DNA of 15,338 nucleotides from CAYGZT01 sp964354445 (GCA_964354445.1 CAYGZT010000025.1:1-15338), one strand, 5' to 3'. Shown: positions 5,906-14,673, counted from the stretch's first letter. The notes: a model not told the origin generated them from the letters alone. Numbers and translations are program-made.

Positions 5906-8900
5906 TTGTCCGGTTTTTCCATGAGCGCTCAACACACAACACCACCGGTCAAAACATTTTCCCATCACCACGGAGACCTGACCGAAAAACCGTTTCTCGC
6001 ACAGATCCAGTTCCATTCATGGCGCTGGTTTGTTGAAGATGGCGTGCGTCAATTGTTTGACGAAATTTCTCCCATCTGCGACTACACCAACGCCGAATAC
6101 GAGCTGTATTTCCGCGGGTACTCGTTTGACGAGCCCAAGTTCTCGGAGGAGGAATCGTGGCAGCGGAGCTCGACCTATGAAGCGGCGTTGCGCGGGCGGG
6201 TGGAGCTGAAGAATCTCAAGACCAAGAAAAAAATCGAGCAGGAGGTATACCTGGGAGATTACCCCATCATGACCGAGCGGGGGACGTTTATCATCAACGG
6301 CGTTGAACGGGTGGTTGTGTCGCAGTTTATCCGCTCGCCCGGTGTGTACTTTACCGTACGTTTGTTCAAGGGGATGAAGTTCTTCGGCGCCAAAATAATC
6401 CCCGACCGCGGAAGCTGGCTTGAGTTTGAGACCGATCCGGACAGTTCCATCAACGTCAAGATCGACAAGCACCGCAAGGTTCCCGTCACCGACCTGCTGC
6501 GGGTGTTCGGGCTTTCAACGAACAATGACATCACTCGAGCCTTTGCAACAACCGACCGTGCTCCTCTCTATCTTGCCGCCACGCTCAAGAAGGATATTGC
6601 GACTGACGTGATGAGTTCGTACGTCGAGATTTATAAGCGCATGCGCCCCGGCGACCTCGCAAGCCCCGAGAACGCAAAGGGTCTGATTGACGGGATGTTT
6701 CAACGGGAAGACCGCTTCTCGCTCTCGGAAGTGGGGCGATTTAAGCTCAATCAGCGGTTGGATGTTGACCCAAAGGGAAATGTAACGACGCAATTGATTC
6801 GTCTAGAGGATATTGTGTTGATTGTCAAAGAGATTATTCGTCTTAACAGCGACGAGCACGCGCGGCCGGACGACATTGACACGCTGGCTAATCGACGCGT
6901 GCGCGCCGTAGGAGAACTTCTGCAAAGCCGCATGCGCGTTGGTTTTGCGCGCATGCGCCGCATCGTGCAGGACAAAATGTCCACGCTTGAAGAGGGATTC
7001 ATTACGCCGATTCAGCTTATTAACTACAAACCGCTCTCCTCGGTCGTGCGGGAGTTTTTGATCTCCTCGCAGCTGTCGCAGTTCATGGATCAGAACAACC
7101 CGCTGGCCGAGCTCGAGCACAAGCGACGGCTCTCGGCGATGGGACCGGGAGGTCTGACGCGGGAACGGGCGGGATTCGAGGTGCGTGACGTGCACGAATC
7201 GCACTACGGCCGCATCTGCCCGATTCAAACCCCCGAGGGTCAGAACATCGGCCTGATCAATCACTTAGCCAGTTTTGCGCGGGTCAACCGACTCGGCTTC
7301 ATTGAAACTCCGTACGCGCGGGTTAAAAACGGCACGGTCAGTGGCGATATCGTATGGATGACTGCCGGCGAAGAGCGGAAATACAACATTGCCGAGGGCG
7401 GCGTGAAACTCGACGGCCGCAGGCGTATCGTCGGCGAGCTTGTGGAAGCGCGGGTGCACGGCGAGCCGGGTGTGTGCAATCGCGCCGACGTGAATTTTAT
7501 CGACGTTTCCCCCACGCAGGTGGTGAGCGCCGCCACAAGCCTGATTCCGTTTCTTGAGCATGACGATGCGAACCGTGCTCTGATGGGCTCGAACATGCAG
7601 CGGCAGGCGACTCCCTCGGTGCGCTCCGAGGAGCCGCTGGTGGGAACCGGTGCCGAGGAACAAATTGCACGCGATTCTGGACGCATGGTGCTGGCGCCTG
7701 ATGATGGGGAAGTCATTGCGGTTGACAGTTCAACCATAACGTTCAAAACGAAAAAAGGGGCGAAAGTAGTTATTGAATTGTCGAAATTCCGCCGGTCCAA
7801 CCAGTACACCGCCATTACGCAGACACCCGTGGTATCGGTCGGGCAGAAAGTCAAACGCGGCGACGTGCTCGCCGACGGCCCTTCCACCTCCGGAGGAGTA
7901 TTAGCGTTGGGACAGAATCTTTTGGTGGCATTCATTTCGTACTTTGGGAGCAACTTTGAGGATGCCATCGTCCTTTCGGAGCGTGTGGTGCAGCAGGACC
8001 GCTTTACCTCGGTACACATTGAAGATTTTTACTGCGATGTGCGCGACACCAAACTTGGGCCCGAGATAACCACTTCTGACATTCCCAACGTGTCCGAGGA
8101 GAAACTGCGGAATCTTGACGAGGAAGGCATCATCCGTATCGGAGCGGAGGTTCACGCTGGTGATATTCTGGTGGGAAAAATCTCGCCCAAAGGCGAGACG
8201 GAGCTCACTGCTGAGGAAAAACTCTTGCGTTCCATCTTCGGCGAGAAGGCGCGCGACGTGAAAGATTCGTCACTCTATCTTCCGCACGGAAAATCCGGTC
8301 GCATCGTCGGCATCAAAGTGTTCTCGCGGGAGCGTGGCGACAAACTTGAACCGGGCGTCATCAAACGCATTCAGGTTGAGGTAGCTCAGATGCGCAAGGT
8401 TCGTGCCGGCGACAAGCTCGCGGGCCGCCACGGCAACAAAGGCGTAATTTCACAAGTGCGGTCGGTTGAGGATATGCCGTTTCTTGCCGACGGCCGCAGT
8501 GTTGACATCATCCTCAGTCCCTTGGGGGTAGCATCCCGCATGAATCTGGGGCAGATTCTTGAGACACACCTGGGGCTTGCGGCAAAGACCTTAGGATACC
8601 GGGCCGTAACGCCGATTTTTGCGGGAGCGGCCGAGGAAGAGATTCAGAAAGAACTTGCACTCGCCGGATATCCAACCAACGGCAAGATGGACGTCTTTGA
8701 CGGACTGACGGGAAAGAAATTCGATCAGCCGGTAACCGTGGGTTATATCTATATCATGAAACTCAATCACTTGGTTGAGGACAAGATTCACATGCGCTCC
8801 ATCGGCCCGTACTCGCTGGTGACGCAGCAGCCGCTGGGAGGAAAGGCCCAGTTCGGAGGACAGCGGTTCGGAGAGATGGAAGTATGGGCGCTTGAAGGGT

Positions 8901-9103
8901 ACGGCTCGGCATATACGCTGCAGGAAATGTTGACGATCAAATCGGACGACGTGCTGGGACGCGCGGCGGCGTTCGAGGCGATTGTAAAAGGAGAGAAGGT
9001 CAAACCCTCGACGTCACCCTCCGCGTTTAAGGTATTGGTGAACGAGATCAACGCATTGGGACTTAAAATCGAGCCGGTGACCAAGGAAGACATTGTTGAA
9101 TAG
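5906..9103 (+). CDS. rpoB: DNA-directed RNA polymerase subunit beta
   Basis: Beta subunit of the core RNA polymerase. The 1065-aa length is far below the 1342 aa of E. coli, consistent with lack of the large insertions, yet conserved blocks are complete: the lobe segment GTFIINGVERVVVSQFIRSPG; the rifampicin-site block SSQLSQFMDQNN onward at 387-398, colinear with E. coli 508-519 (D395=D516, H405=H526, S410=S531; E. coli L533 is Met412 here); RICPIQTPEGQNIGLINHL; the KVRAGDKLAGRHGNKGVIS active-site block; and the C-terminal clamp MEVWALEGYGSAYTLQEMLTIKSDD. The TTG at 5906 is chosen because GGGAGGG sits 6 nt upstream; an ATG at 5921 would drop five residues. rpoC follows after 6 nt. The first 20 or so residues are not conserved. 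Confidence 0.98.
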   Translation: MSGFSMSAQHTTPPVKTFSHHHGDLTEKPFLAQIQFHSWRWFVEDGVRQLFDEISPICDYTNAEYELYFRGYSFDEPKFSEEESWQRSSTYEAALRGRVELKNLKTKKKIEQEVYLGDYPIMTERGTFIINGVERVVVSQFIRSPGVYFTVRLFKGMKFFGAKIIPDRGSWLEFETDPDSSINVKIDKHRKVPVTDLLRVFGLSTNNDITRAFATTDRAPLYLAATLKKDIATDVMSSYVEIYKRMRPGDLASPENAKGLIDGMFQREDRFSLSEVGRFKLNQRLDVDPKGNVTTQLIRLEDIVLIVKEIIRLNSDEHARPDDIDTLANRRVRAVGELLQSRMRVGFARMRRIVQDKMSTLEEGFITPIQLINYKPLSSVVREFLISSQLSQFMDQNNPLAELEHKRRLSAMGPGGLTRERAGFEVRDVHESHYGRICPIQTPEGQNIGLINHLASFARVNRLGFIETPYARVKNGTVSGDIVWMTAGEERKYNIAEGGVKLDGRRRIVGELVEARVHGEPGVCNRADVNFIDVSPTQVVSAATSLIPFLEHDDANRALMGSNMQRQATPSVRSEEPLVGTGAEEQIARDSGRMVLAPDDGEVIAVDSSTITFKTKKGAKVVIELSKFRRSNQYTAITQTPVVSVGQKVKRGDVLADGPSTSGGVLALGQNLLVAFISYFGSNFEDAIVLSERVVQQDRFTSVHIEDFYCDVRDTKLGPEITTSDIPNVSEEKLRNLDEEGIIRIGAEVHAGDILVGKISPKGETELTAEEKLLRSIFGEKARDVKDSSLYLPHGKSGRIVGIKVFSRERGDKLEPGVIKRIQVEVAQMRKVRAGDKLAGRHGNKGVISQVRSVEDMPFLADGRSVDIILSPLGVASRMNLGQILETHLGLAAKTLGYRAVTPIFAGAAEEEIQKELALAGYPTNGKMDVFDGLTGKKFDQPVTVGYIYIMKLNHLVEDKIHMRSIGPYSLVTQQPLGGKAQFGGQRFGEMEVWALEGYGSAYTLQEMLTIKSDDVLGRAAAFEAIVKGEKVKPSTSPSAFKVLVNEINALGLKIEPVTKEDIVE

Positions 9104-9109
9104 GAACGT

Positions 9110-12100
9110 ATGATCGATTTTGACTACCTGAAACTTAAAATTCCTTCACCCGACGAGGTACGCGCCGCATCGTTTGGCGAAGTGACCAAGCCCGAGACGA
9201 TTAACTATCGGACGCAGCGGCCGGAGAAAGACGGTCTCTTCTCCGAGCGGATTTTTGGCCCGACCAAGGACTATCGGTGCTACTGCGGAAAGTTCAAGGG
9301 CATCCGCTACAAGGGCACCATCTGCGACAAGTGTAACGTCGAAGTCACGCGCGCGGTCGTGCGCCGCGAGCGCATGGGCCATATCGAACTTGCGGCGCCG
9401 GTGGCGCACATCTGGTTCCTGAAAACCGGCAATTCCAAGATCGGAGCGTTCTTTAACACGTCAATCAACAAACTGGAAAAGGTTGTCTACTATGCCGCCT
9501 ACATCATCGTTTCGGTTGACGACGGCAAACGCCAGAAGGCTCTGGCAAGCCTTAAAGAGGAGCTCAAGAGCCGGAAAGCGGATCTTAAAAACAGCGCGAA
9601 GCAACTGACAACGCTCGAGGAATCATACGCGCTGTCGCGCGATTTTCTCAACAATGTCCAAGTCGGCACGGTGCTCAATGAAGCGGAATATTTTGAAATA
9701 TCCCGGAAGTTCGGAGACGTGTTTGAAGCAGGAACCGGCGCGGAAGCGCTGCAGAAAGTTCTGGTAAGAGTCAACCTCAAGCGGGAACTTGCCGAAACCG
9801 AGCGCCGCATTGCCGACACTGGGCGGAAGCGGAATATAGCTGCCGAAAAGAAACTCATGAATCGCGCGCGCATCCTCCACTCGTTTATCAAAAACAACAT
9901 ACGTCCCGAATGGATGGTTCTTGCGGTGCTTCCGGTTATTCCGCCGGACCTGCGGCCGATGGTTGCGTTGGACGGAGGCCGCTACGCAAGTTCGGATCTC
10001 AACGACCTGTATCGGCGCGTGATCAATCGGAACAATCGTCTCAAGAAACTCATCGAGCTGAAAGCTCCCGAGATTATTATCACCAACGAGAAGCGCATGC
10101 TTCAGGAAGCAGTGGACGCGCTGATCGACAATACGGCTCGCACGGGACGTCAGCAAATGTCGGCTCAGAACCGTCCGCTCAAATCGCTTGCGGATATTCT
10201 GAAAGGAAAACAGGGACGGTTTCGCCAAAACTTGTTGGGTAAGCGCGTAGACTACTCCGGCCGCTCGGTCATCGTTATCGGGCCGGAGCTGAAACTGAAC
10301 GAATGCGGCATTCCCAAACGGATGGCGCTGGAACTGTTCAAGCCGTTTGTTATCAATCAGATTATCGAGCGGGGGATGGCGCACAACATCAAGAACGCCA
10401 ACCGCCTGATCGAGCAAGCGCCGCCGGAGGTGTGGGAGATTTTGGACGAGGTGATTCTCAACAAAGCGGTGCTGCTCAATCGTGCGCCTACGCTGCACCG
10501 CCTGGGCATTCAGGCATTTAAGCCGGTGCTGATCGAAGACCTTGCCATCCGTATCCCGCCGATGGTATGCGCCGCATTCAACGCCGACTTTGACGGGGAC
10601 CAAATGGCGGTGCACCTGCCGCTCTCCGACGAAGCGCAAGAAGAAGCATGGACTCGCATGCTGTCGTCAAAAAACATCATCAAACCAGCAAGCGGAGAAC
10701 CCATCGCAAGTCCCTCACAAGACATCGTGCTGGGGTGTTACTATCTGACCAAAATTATTGAGGACGAGAAGATCGAAAAACCCAGACTCTTTGCAACACC
10801 GCACGAGACACTCATAGCGCTTGAATTCGGATTTATCAAAGTTAACGAGCCGATCCGCATCGGGTCACACGCTGCCGACATCACCAGCGCCGGGCGCGTC
10901 GTCTTCAACCAGATTCTGCCTCCCGAGTTCGGGTACATAAACGAGCTCATGGATAAAAAGCGCTTGCAGAAACTGGTCGCGCGCTACATCAGTGAGTTCG
11001 GGATGGAACACACGTGGGAGTTTTTGGACGAAATCAAGCGACTCGGCTTCACCTACGCGGCGCTGTCGGGTATCACGTGGAGCGTGTTTGACCTGGTGGT
11101 ACCGCCGCAGAAGCGCAGTGTGATTAAAAAAGCCCAAGTGCAGGTGCTCAAAATTATGGAGCAGTACGAAAACGGCTTCTTTGACATTGATGAACGGAAA
11201 GCCCGAACGATTCAGGTATGGAAAACGGCTCTCAAAGAAATCAGCGATGCGGTGCCGAAAGAGTTGACCCGAAACAATCCCATTTTTGACATCATTGATT
11301 CGGGCGCGCGCGGCTCGTGGAGCGCGGCGGTACAGATGAGCGGTATGAAGGGCAACGTGGTCAATCCTTCCGGGGAAACCATCGAGCTTCCGGTCATCGC
11401 ATCGTACAAAGAAGGACTGTCGGTGCTGGAGTATTTCATCAGCACTCACGGTGCCCGCAAGGGTCTTACCGACACCGCGCTCAAAACCGCCTCTGCAGGA
11501 TATCTGACGCGCCGCATGGTTGATGTTGCGCAAGATATTATCGTCAACAAATCCGATTGCAAAACCGCTCAAGGAATTGTCGTCAATCGGGCCGATGGAG
11601 ATGCGTACGGTTTTGCGTTTGAAACGCGCATCTTCGGACGTACGCTGGCTGCCGACGCCAAGGAAGGCAATAAAATCATTGTCCGAGCCGGCGCCTCTAT
11701 TGACCACAAACTTGCCGAAACCATTGCTGCTTCGAAAGTAAGTCAGATAACGGTTCGTTCTCCCATCACCTGCAAGGCGCTCTACGGCATCTGCTCCGCC
11801 TGTTACGGCCTTGATCTGGGGCGGCTTGAAGGGATTAAAGAGGGAGAAGCGGTCGGCATTGTCGCTGCACAGAGCATCGGCGAGCCGGGAACCCAGCTGA
11901 CGCTGCGCACGTTCCATGGCGGCGGCGTTGCCGAGAAAGACATCACCTCGGGACTCCCGCGTATTGAGGAGTTGTTTGAAGTACGACCCCCCAAGGGCTG
12001 CGCTGCACTGGCAAAGGAAGGAGGAACCGTTGCCGATATCGAGGATGTGGGCGGCATGCGCGTCATCAAGGTAAAAACATCACACGCCTTGAAGGCAAAA

Positions 12101-12724
12101 GGGAAACGTGCAACCAAGGTTACCGAGTATCTTGCACCGCGCAACGTTGCGCTGTATGTGACCATCGGCCAAAAAATTGAAAAAGGACAGCAGCTGTTTG
12201 AGGGGAGCGTGGACTTAAAAGAACTCTTTCAATTCAGGGGCAAAGAGGCGGTTGAGAAATACGTGCTCAACGAGGTGCAGAACATCTATGTTTCAAACGG
12301 AAACATCATCAACGACAAGCATATTGAGATCATTATCAGACAGATGTTTTCACGGGTGACGGTTAAGGAATCGGGCGCAAGTTCGTTTGTGGCGGGGCAG
12401 GTGGTTGAAAAATCGCGATTCCTGGAAATCAACCGTGCCCTGAGAGCTCGCGGCAAAACACTGGCGAAAGCGCGGCAGTTACTCTTGGGTATTTCCCGCG
12501 TGGCGCTTACCACCGAGAGTTTTCTTTCCGCCGCATCGTTTCAGGAAACTGCGCGCGTGCTGGTTTCTGCGGCGTCTGAGGCACGCATTGACCGCCTGCG
12601 GGGTTTGAAGGAGAATGTTATCATCGGACGCCTGATCCCGGCGGGAACGGGTTATAAGGCGCACAGGAACGCTGCCGCGGAGACGCTTGAGGTTAGAGCC
12701 GCCGGCGAGGAGGACGAGGAATAA
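9110..12724 (+). CDS. rpoC: DNA-directed RNA polymerase subunit beta'
   Basis: Largest core subunit, holding the catalytic magnesium. At 1204 aa it is shorter than E. coli (1407). Zinc site 1 in the clamp is C57, C59, C72, C75 with exactly the E. coli spacing. The active-site NADFDGDQ is at 491-498 with D493, D495 and D497 as metal ligands. Zinc site 2 is C817, C888, C895, C898. The bridge-helix/trigger-loop stretch (SIGEPGTQLTLRTFHGGGVAEKDITSGLPRIEELFE) and the C-terminal LRGLKENVIIGRLIPAGTGY block are intact. The trigger region resembles the Thermus-type GVAEKDITSGLPR form and lacks the large E. coli insert. ATG at 9110 has AGGAA ending 4 nt upstream, overlapping the rpoB stop. Translation is probably coupled to rpoB. 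Confidence 0.98.
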   Translation: MIDFDYLKLKIPSPDEVRAASFGEVTKPETINYRTQRPEKDGLFSERIFGPTKDYRCYCGKFKGIRYKGTICDKCNVEVTRAVVRRERMGHIELAAPVAHIWFLKTGNSKIGAFFNTSINKLEKVVYYAAYIIVSVDDGKRQKALASLKEELKSRKADLKNSAKQLTTLEESYALSRDFLNNVQVGTVLNEAEYFEISRKFGDVFEAGTGAEALQKVLVRVNLKRELAETERRIADTGRKRNIAAEKKLMNRARILHSFIKNNIRPEWMVLAVLPVIPPDLRPMVALDGGRYASSDLNDLYRRVINRNNRLKKLIELKAPEIIITNEKRMLQEAVDALIDNTARTGRQQMSAQNRPLKSLADILKGKQGRFRQNLLGKRVDYSGRSVIVIGPELKLNECGIPKRMALELFKPFVINQIIERGMAHNIKNANRLIEQAPPEVWEILDEVILNKAVLLNRAPTLHRLGIQAFKPVLIEDLAIRIPPMVCAAFNADFDGDQMAVHLPLSDEAQEEAWTRMLSSKNIIKPASGEPIASPSQDIVLGCYYLTKIIEDEKIEKPRLFATPHETLIALEFGFIKVNEPIRIGSHAADITSAGRVVFNQILPPEFGYINELMDKKRLQKLVARYISEFGMEHTWEFLDEIKRLGFTYAALSGITWSVFDLVVPPQKRSVIKKAQVQVLKIMEQYENGFFDIDERKARTIQVWKTALKEISDAVPKELTRNNPIFDIIDSGARGSWSAAVQMSGMKGNVVNPSGETIELPVIASYKEGLSVLEYFISTHGARKGLTDTALKTASAGYLTRRMVDVAQDIIVNKSDCKTAQGIVVNRADGDAYGFAFETRIFGRTLAADAKEGNKIIVRAGASIDHKLAETIAASKVSQITVRSPITCKALYGICSACYGLDLGRLEGIKEGEAVGIVAAQSIGEPGTQLTLRTFHGGGVAEKDITSGLPRIEELFEVRPPKGCAALAKEGGTVADIEDVGGMRVIKVKTSHALKAKGKRATKVTEYLAPRNVALYVTIGQKIEKGQQLFEGSVDLKELFQFRGKEAVEKYVLNEVQNIYVSNGNIINDKHIEIIIRQMFSRVTVKESGASSFVAGQVVEKSRFLEINRALRARGKTLAKARQLLLGISRVALTTESFLSAASFQETARVLVSAASEARIDRLRGLKENVIIGRLIPAGTGYKAHRNAAAETLEVRAAGEEDEE

Positions 12725-12735
12725 CCGCCGGTCGG

Positions 12736-12765
12736 TTGCACCCGCGCCGGGTTGTGTGATATGGT
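12736..12765 (+). promoter_or_regulatory. Possible extended -10 promoter of rpsF
   Basis: An extended -10 TGATATGGT (TATGGT at 12760-12765) lies 18 nt after a weak TTGCAC (12736-12741). The predicted start near 12772 is only about 4 nt before the ATG at 12776, which would make the mRNA nearly leaderless. The only SD-like GGTGGG (12763-12768) would then be upstream of the transcript start. Alternatively the gene is read from rpoBC. Confidence 0.35.
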
Positions 12766-12775
12766 GGGCAACGCT

Positions 12776-13201
12776 ATGACCAACGTCGATGCAGGGCAAA
12801 AGGAGTACGAAATATCACTGTTGCTTAAAGAAGAAGCCGGCAGCGCAGCGGTAAAAAATCTGATGGCCTTACACGGGTGCACCATCACACTTGACAATGA
12901 ACCCCGCCGCATCACGCTGGCGTATCCGATTAAAAAAGAACCGTCTGCACTCTTTGGATTTATGCATTTTCTGGCGGAACCGCAGTTGCTGAAAGAACTG
13001 TCAAAGGCACTGGAGTTTGAACCCTCGTGTTTGCGCTTTCTGGTTATCTCGGAGTCTTTCGAGAAGAAAGCGGAGCGCGCACCCGGTTTGCGAAAGGCGG
13101 CACCGGTCAGAGGAGAGCGGATTCAGGAAAGCGCACCTCGCACGCCCGATATCGTTACCAACGAAGAACTGGAGCGGAAGCTGGAGGAAATACTGAAGTG
13201 A
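12776..13201 (+). CDS. rpsF: Small ribosomal subunit protein bS6
   Basis: Primary 30S protein that binds with bS18 at the platform. The sequence has the S6 ferredoxin-like order: YEISLLLKEE (beta1), helix, CTITLDNEPRRITLAYPIKKEPSALFGFMHFLAEP and a final strand LRFLVISES. From the ATG at 12776 it is 141 aa; the last 45 or so residues are a charged, low-complexity tail (KKAERAPGLRKAAPVRGE...) ending in a predicted helix NEELERKLEEILK, longer than in many bacteria. The frame is open upstream to a TTG at 12752 and an ATG at 12761, but those add non-conserved residues. It heads the classical rpsF-ssb-rpsR order, which supports the identification although family conservation is low. Confidence 0.9.
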   Translation: MTNVDAGQKEYEISLLLKEEAGSAAVKNLMALHGCTITLDNEPRRITLAYPIKKEPSALFGFMHFLAEPQLLKELSKALEFEPSCLRFLVISESFEKKAERAPGLRKAAPVRGERIQESAPRTPDIVTNEELERKLEEILK

Positions 13202-13240
13202 AGGTCGCGAGCGGTACGGTATAAGTCGTAGAGTCAGCAT

Positions 13241-13723
13241 ATGTATTTAAACAAAGTGTTTATCATCGGTCGCATTGCCACAGACGTTCCGTTGCGGGTG
13301 ACGTCCACCAACCAGCCCGTTTCAAGTTTCACCGTTGCGACCAACCGCGTTTGGACCGACAAGAGCGGTCAAAAGCAGGAAAGCGCGGAATTCCACAACG
13401 TCGTGGTGTGGGGACGGCAAGCAGAGCTGGCAAGCCAGTTTCTCTCAAAAGGAAGCTTGGTGATGGTTGAAGGGCGTCTGCAGACACGCACATGGCAGGG
13501 AAATGACGGTCAGACGCGGCGTACCACCGAGGTTGTGTGCGAGCGGATTCAATTCGGCCCCCGCAGCACATCGGGAGGGCGGGAGGCGGCACCTTCAAAA
13601 CCATCGCCTGCGCCGGCGGCCAGCGAGCCGACATTTAGCGATTCGCTTGAAGAGGGACTGGGTGAAATTTCCGTCGACACGCCCCCTTCGGACGACATTA
13701 AACCCGAGGATCTCCCGTTTTAG
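13241..13723 (+). CDS. ssb: Single-stranded DNA-binding protein SSB
   Basis: Binds single-stranded DNA in replication, recombination and repair. The N-terminal OB fold (about 1-107) opens with MYLNKVFIIGRIATDVPLR and contains FHNVVVWGRQAELASQFLSKGSLVMVEGRLQTRTW, typical of bacterial SSB. A proline/serine/alanine-rich linker follows (about 110-148). The acidic tip DDIKPEDLPF at the C-terminus is the standard partner-binding tail for replication and repair proteins. Length 160 aa is normal. It lies 39 nt after rpsF and 17 nt before rpsR. A TATAAG box is present at 13220-13225 but has no matching -35, so I do not call a promoter. Confidence 0.97.
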   Translation: MYLNKVFIIGRIATDVPLRVTSTNQPVSSFTVATNRVWTDKSGQKQESAEFHNVVVWGRQAELASQFLSKGSLVMVEGRLQTRTWQGNDGQTRRTTEVVCERIQFGPRSTSGGREAAPSKPSPAPAASEPTFSDSLEEGLGEISVDTPPSDDIKPEDLPF

Positions 13724-13740
13724 CCCGATACGATTATCCT

Positions 13741-13959
13741 ATGCCCACCAGATACGTGCACCGGCAATGTTTTTTCTGTTCGCAGAACATGCAAAGCGTT
13801 GACTACAAAGACGCAAATCTCCTGCGACGGTTTGTGTCGTCACAAGGGAAAATCATCGATCCTCAGCACACTGCCGTGTGCGCACAACACCAGCGGCTTT
13901 TGGCACGCGCAATCAAACGCGCCCGCTTCATGGGATTGTTGTCGTACGTGAAGAAATAA
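13741..13959 (+). CDS. rpsR: Small ribosomal subunit protein bS18
   Basis: Platform protein of the 30S subunit, partner of bS6. The 72-aa product has the S18 core DYKDANLLRRFVSSQGKIIDP...RLLARAIKRARFMGLLSYV. It keeps a metal-site pattern: C10-x-x-C13 near the start and C47-x-x-H50 in the middle, the zinc-binding-type variant of S18. The ATG at 13741 gives a normal N-terminus; no Shine-Dalgarno is visible before it. Position directly after ssb is the conserved arrangement. Confidence 0.96.
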   Translation: MPTRYVHRQCFFCSQNMQSVDYKDANLLRRFVSSQGKIIDPQHTAVCAQHQRLLARAIKRARFMGLLSYVKK

Positions 13960-13991
13960 GATGGAGCGTGCGTGCACGGACGGCTTTTTGT

Positions 13992-14558
13992 ATGCCCATC
14001 ACACATATTGATACCGCGTTGTTTTCGTGGCTGTATAACATCGGTCACCGCTTGAACGCGGATTGGTTGTTCGCGTTCTTTTCAAGCTATCTTCTGTATC
14101 TGCTGGTGATCGGTTTTGTGGCGCTGCTGGTTGTTGAAAAAGACGTTCGCCGCCGCTGGTATCTGGTGACGGTCGCGGTACTTTCTCAGATCGTTGCACG
14201 AGGTATTTTCACGGAAGCGTTCTACTACATATTCTACCGCCCCCGCCCGTTCGAGCATCTTGGCATTGAGTCTCTGTTTTTTCACTCTGCAACCGCCGCG
14301 TTTCCCTCCGGCCATACGGTGTTTTTGTTCACTCTGGCGCTGGTGGTGTTTCTCATGAACAAGAGATGGGGGTGGGTGTATGCGGTTGCCGCTGTGGCGA
14401 CGGGTATTGCGCGCGTGATCGCGGGTGTGCACTGGCCCTCCGACATTATAGGGGGCGTTGTAGTGGCAGCCGTCGGCTTTGCGGTGGTGTACTTCTTACT
14501 GCTCCCCCAAAAACTCTACAAACGGCTGACAGCCGGCAAGGAAGAATCTCATTCCTGA
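13992..14558 (+). CDS. PAP2-family membrane phosphatase
   Basis: Type 2 phosphatidic acid phosphatase superfamily, multi-spanning; by analogy with BcrC/PgpB a candidate undecaprenyl-diphosphate phosphatase recycling the lipid carrier of peptidoglycan, though the substrate is not readable. From the ATG at 13992 it is 188 aa with about five or six membrane segments. Motif 2 is PSGHT (catalytic His), motif 3 is R-x5-H-W-P-S-D (ARVIAGVHWPSD, nucleophile His and supporting Asp). Motif 1 is YRPRPF; the lysine expected seven residues before the last RP is Tyr here. The frame stays open upstream to 13878 inside rpsR, but that part is not membrane-like; a GTG at 13968 is another possible start. It is co-directional with rpsR (32-nt gap) and ends before a strong terminator. 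Confidence 0.88.
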   Translation: MPITHIDTALFSWLYNIGHRLNADWLFAFFSSYLLYLLVIGFVALLVVEKDVRRRWYLVTVAVLSQIVARGIFTEAFYYIFYRPRPFEHLGIESLFFHSATAAFPSGHTVFLFTLALVVFLMNKRWGWVYAVAAVATGIARVIAGVHWPSDIIGGVVVAAVGFAVVYFLLLPQKLYKRLTAGKEESHS

Positions 14559-14588
14559 CACATTGCCGGCGGCGTAAACACTGAACCA

Positions 14589-14616
14589 AAAACGGCCGGG
14601 ATGTCCCGGCTGTTTT
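14589..14616. terminator. Bidirectional intrinsic terminator
   Basis: GCCGGG (14595-14600) pairs with CCCGGC (14605-14610) around an ATGT loop. The stem extends through a G-T wobble to AAAAC (14589-14593) and GTTTT (14612-14616), so both strands end in T-runs. On the plus strand it closes the rpsF-ssb-rpsR-PAP2 unit; on the minus strand it sits directly after the tRNA-like element and would end the tRNA-Leu transcript. Confidence 0.85.
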
Positions 14617-14620
14617 ATTG

Positions 14621-14673
14621 TGGTGCTGGGGGCGGGAGTTGAACCTACACAACCTTTCGGCTATATGATTTTG
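14621..14673 (-). pseudogene. tRNA-Leu-like 3' half with encoded CCA
   Basis: Read on the minus strand, 14673-14621 aligns without gaps to positions 34-76 of the intact tRNA-Leu nearby (14991-14939), with 43 of 53 bases identical. It has the CAA triplet, an anticodon-stem 3' strand, a variable arm AGCC-GAAA-GGTT that still pairs, a consensus T-loop TTCAACT, an acceptor 3' strand CCCCAGC, discriminator A and an encoded CCA. The match stops sharply at position 33: the invariant T33 is A and the 5' anticodon stem cannot pair. No 5' half is adjacent; instead a hairpin follows. The T-stem has one A-C mismatch. Most likely a broken tRNA gene; a split or intron-bearing tRNA cannot be excluded. Confidence 0.6.

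Noticed and set aside
9623..10639. Long minus-strand open frame (338 aa) inside rpoC
   Set aside because: Antisense frame over a fully conserved gene; composition is typical of codon-bias shadow (rich in R, H, V), no ribosome site or domain. Likewise 10865-11917, 7261-8019 and 1659-2456 on the minus strand.
12724..12752. AACCG/CGGTT inverted repeat after rpoC as a terminator
   Set aside because: Stem is only 5 bp and no T-run follows; it overlaps the candidate rpsF -35 region.
13960..13990. GC-rich palindrome CGTGCACG followed by TTTTT between rpsR and the PAP2 gene
   Set aside because: The palindrome leaves no room for a proper loop, so a terminator cannot be supported.
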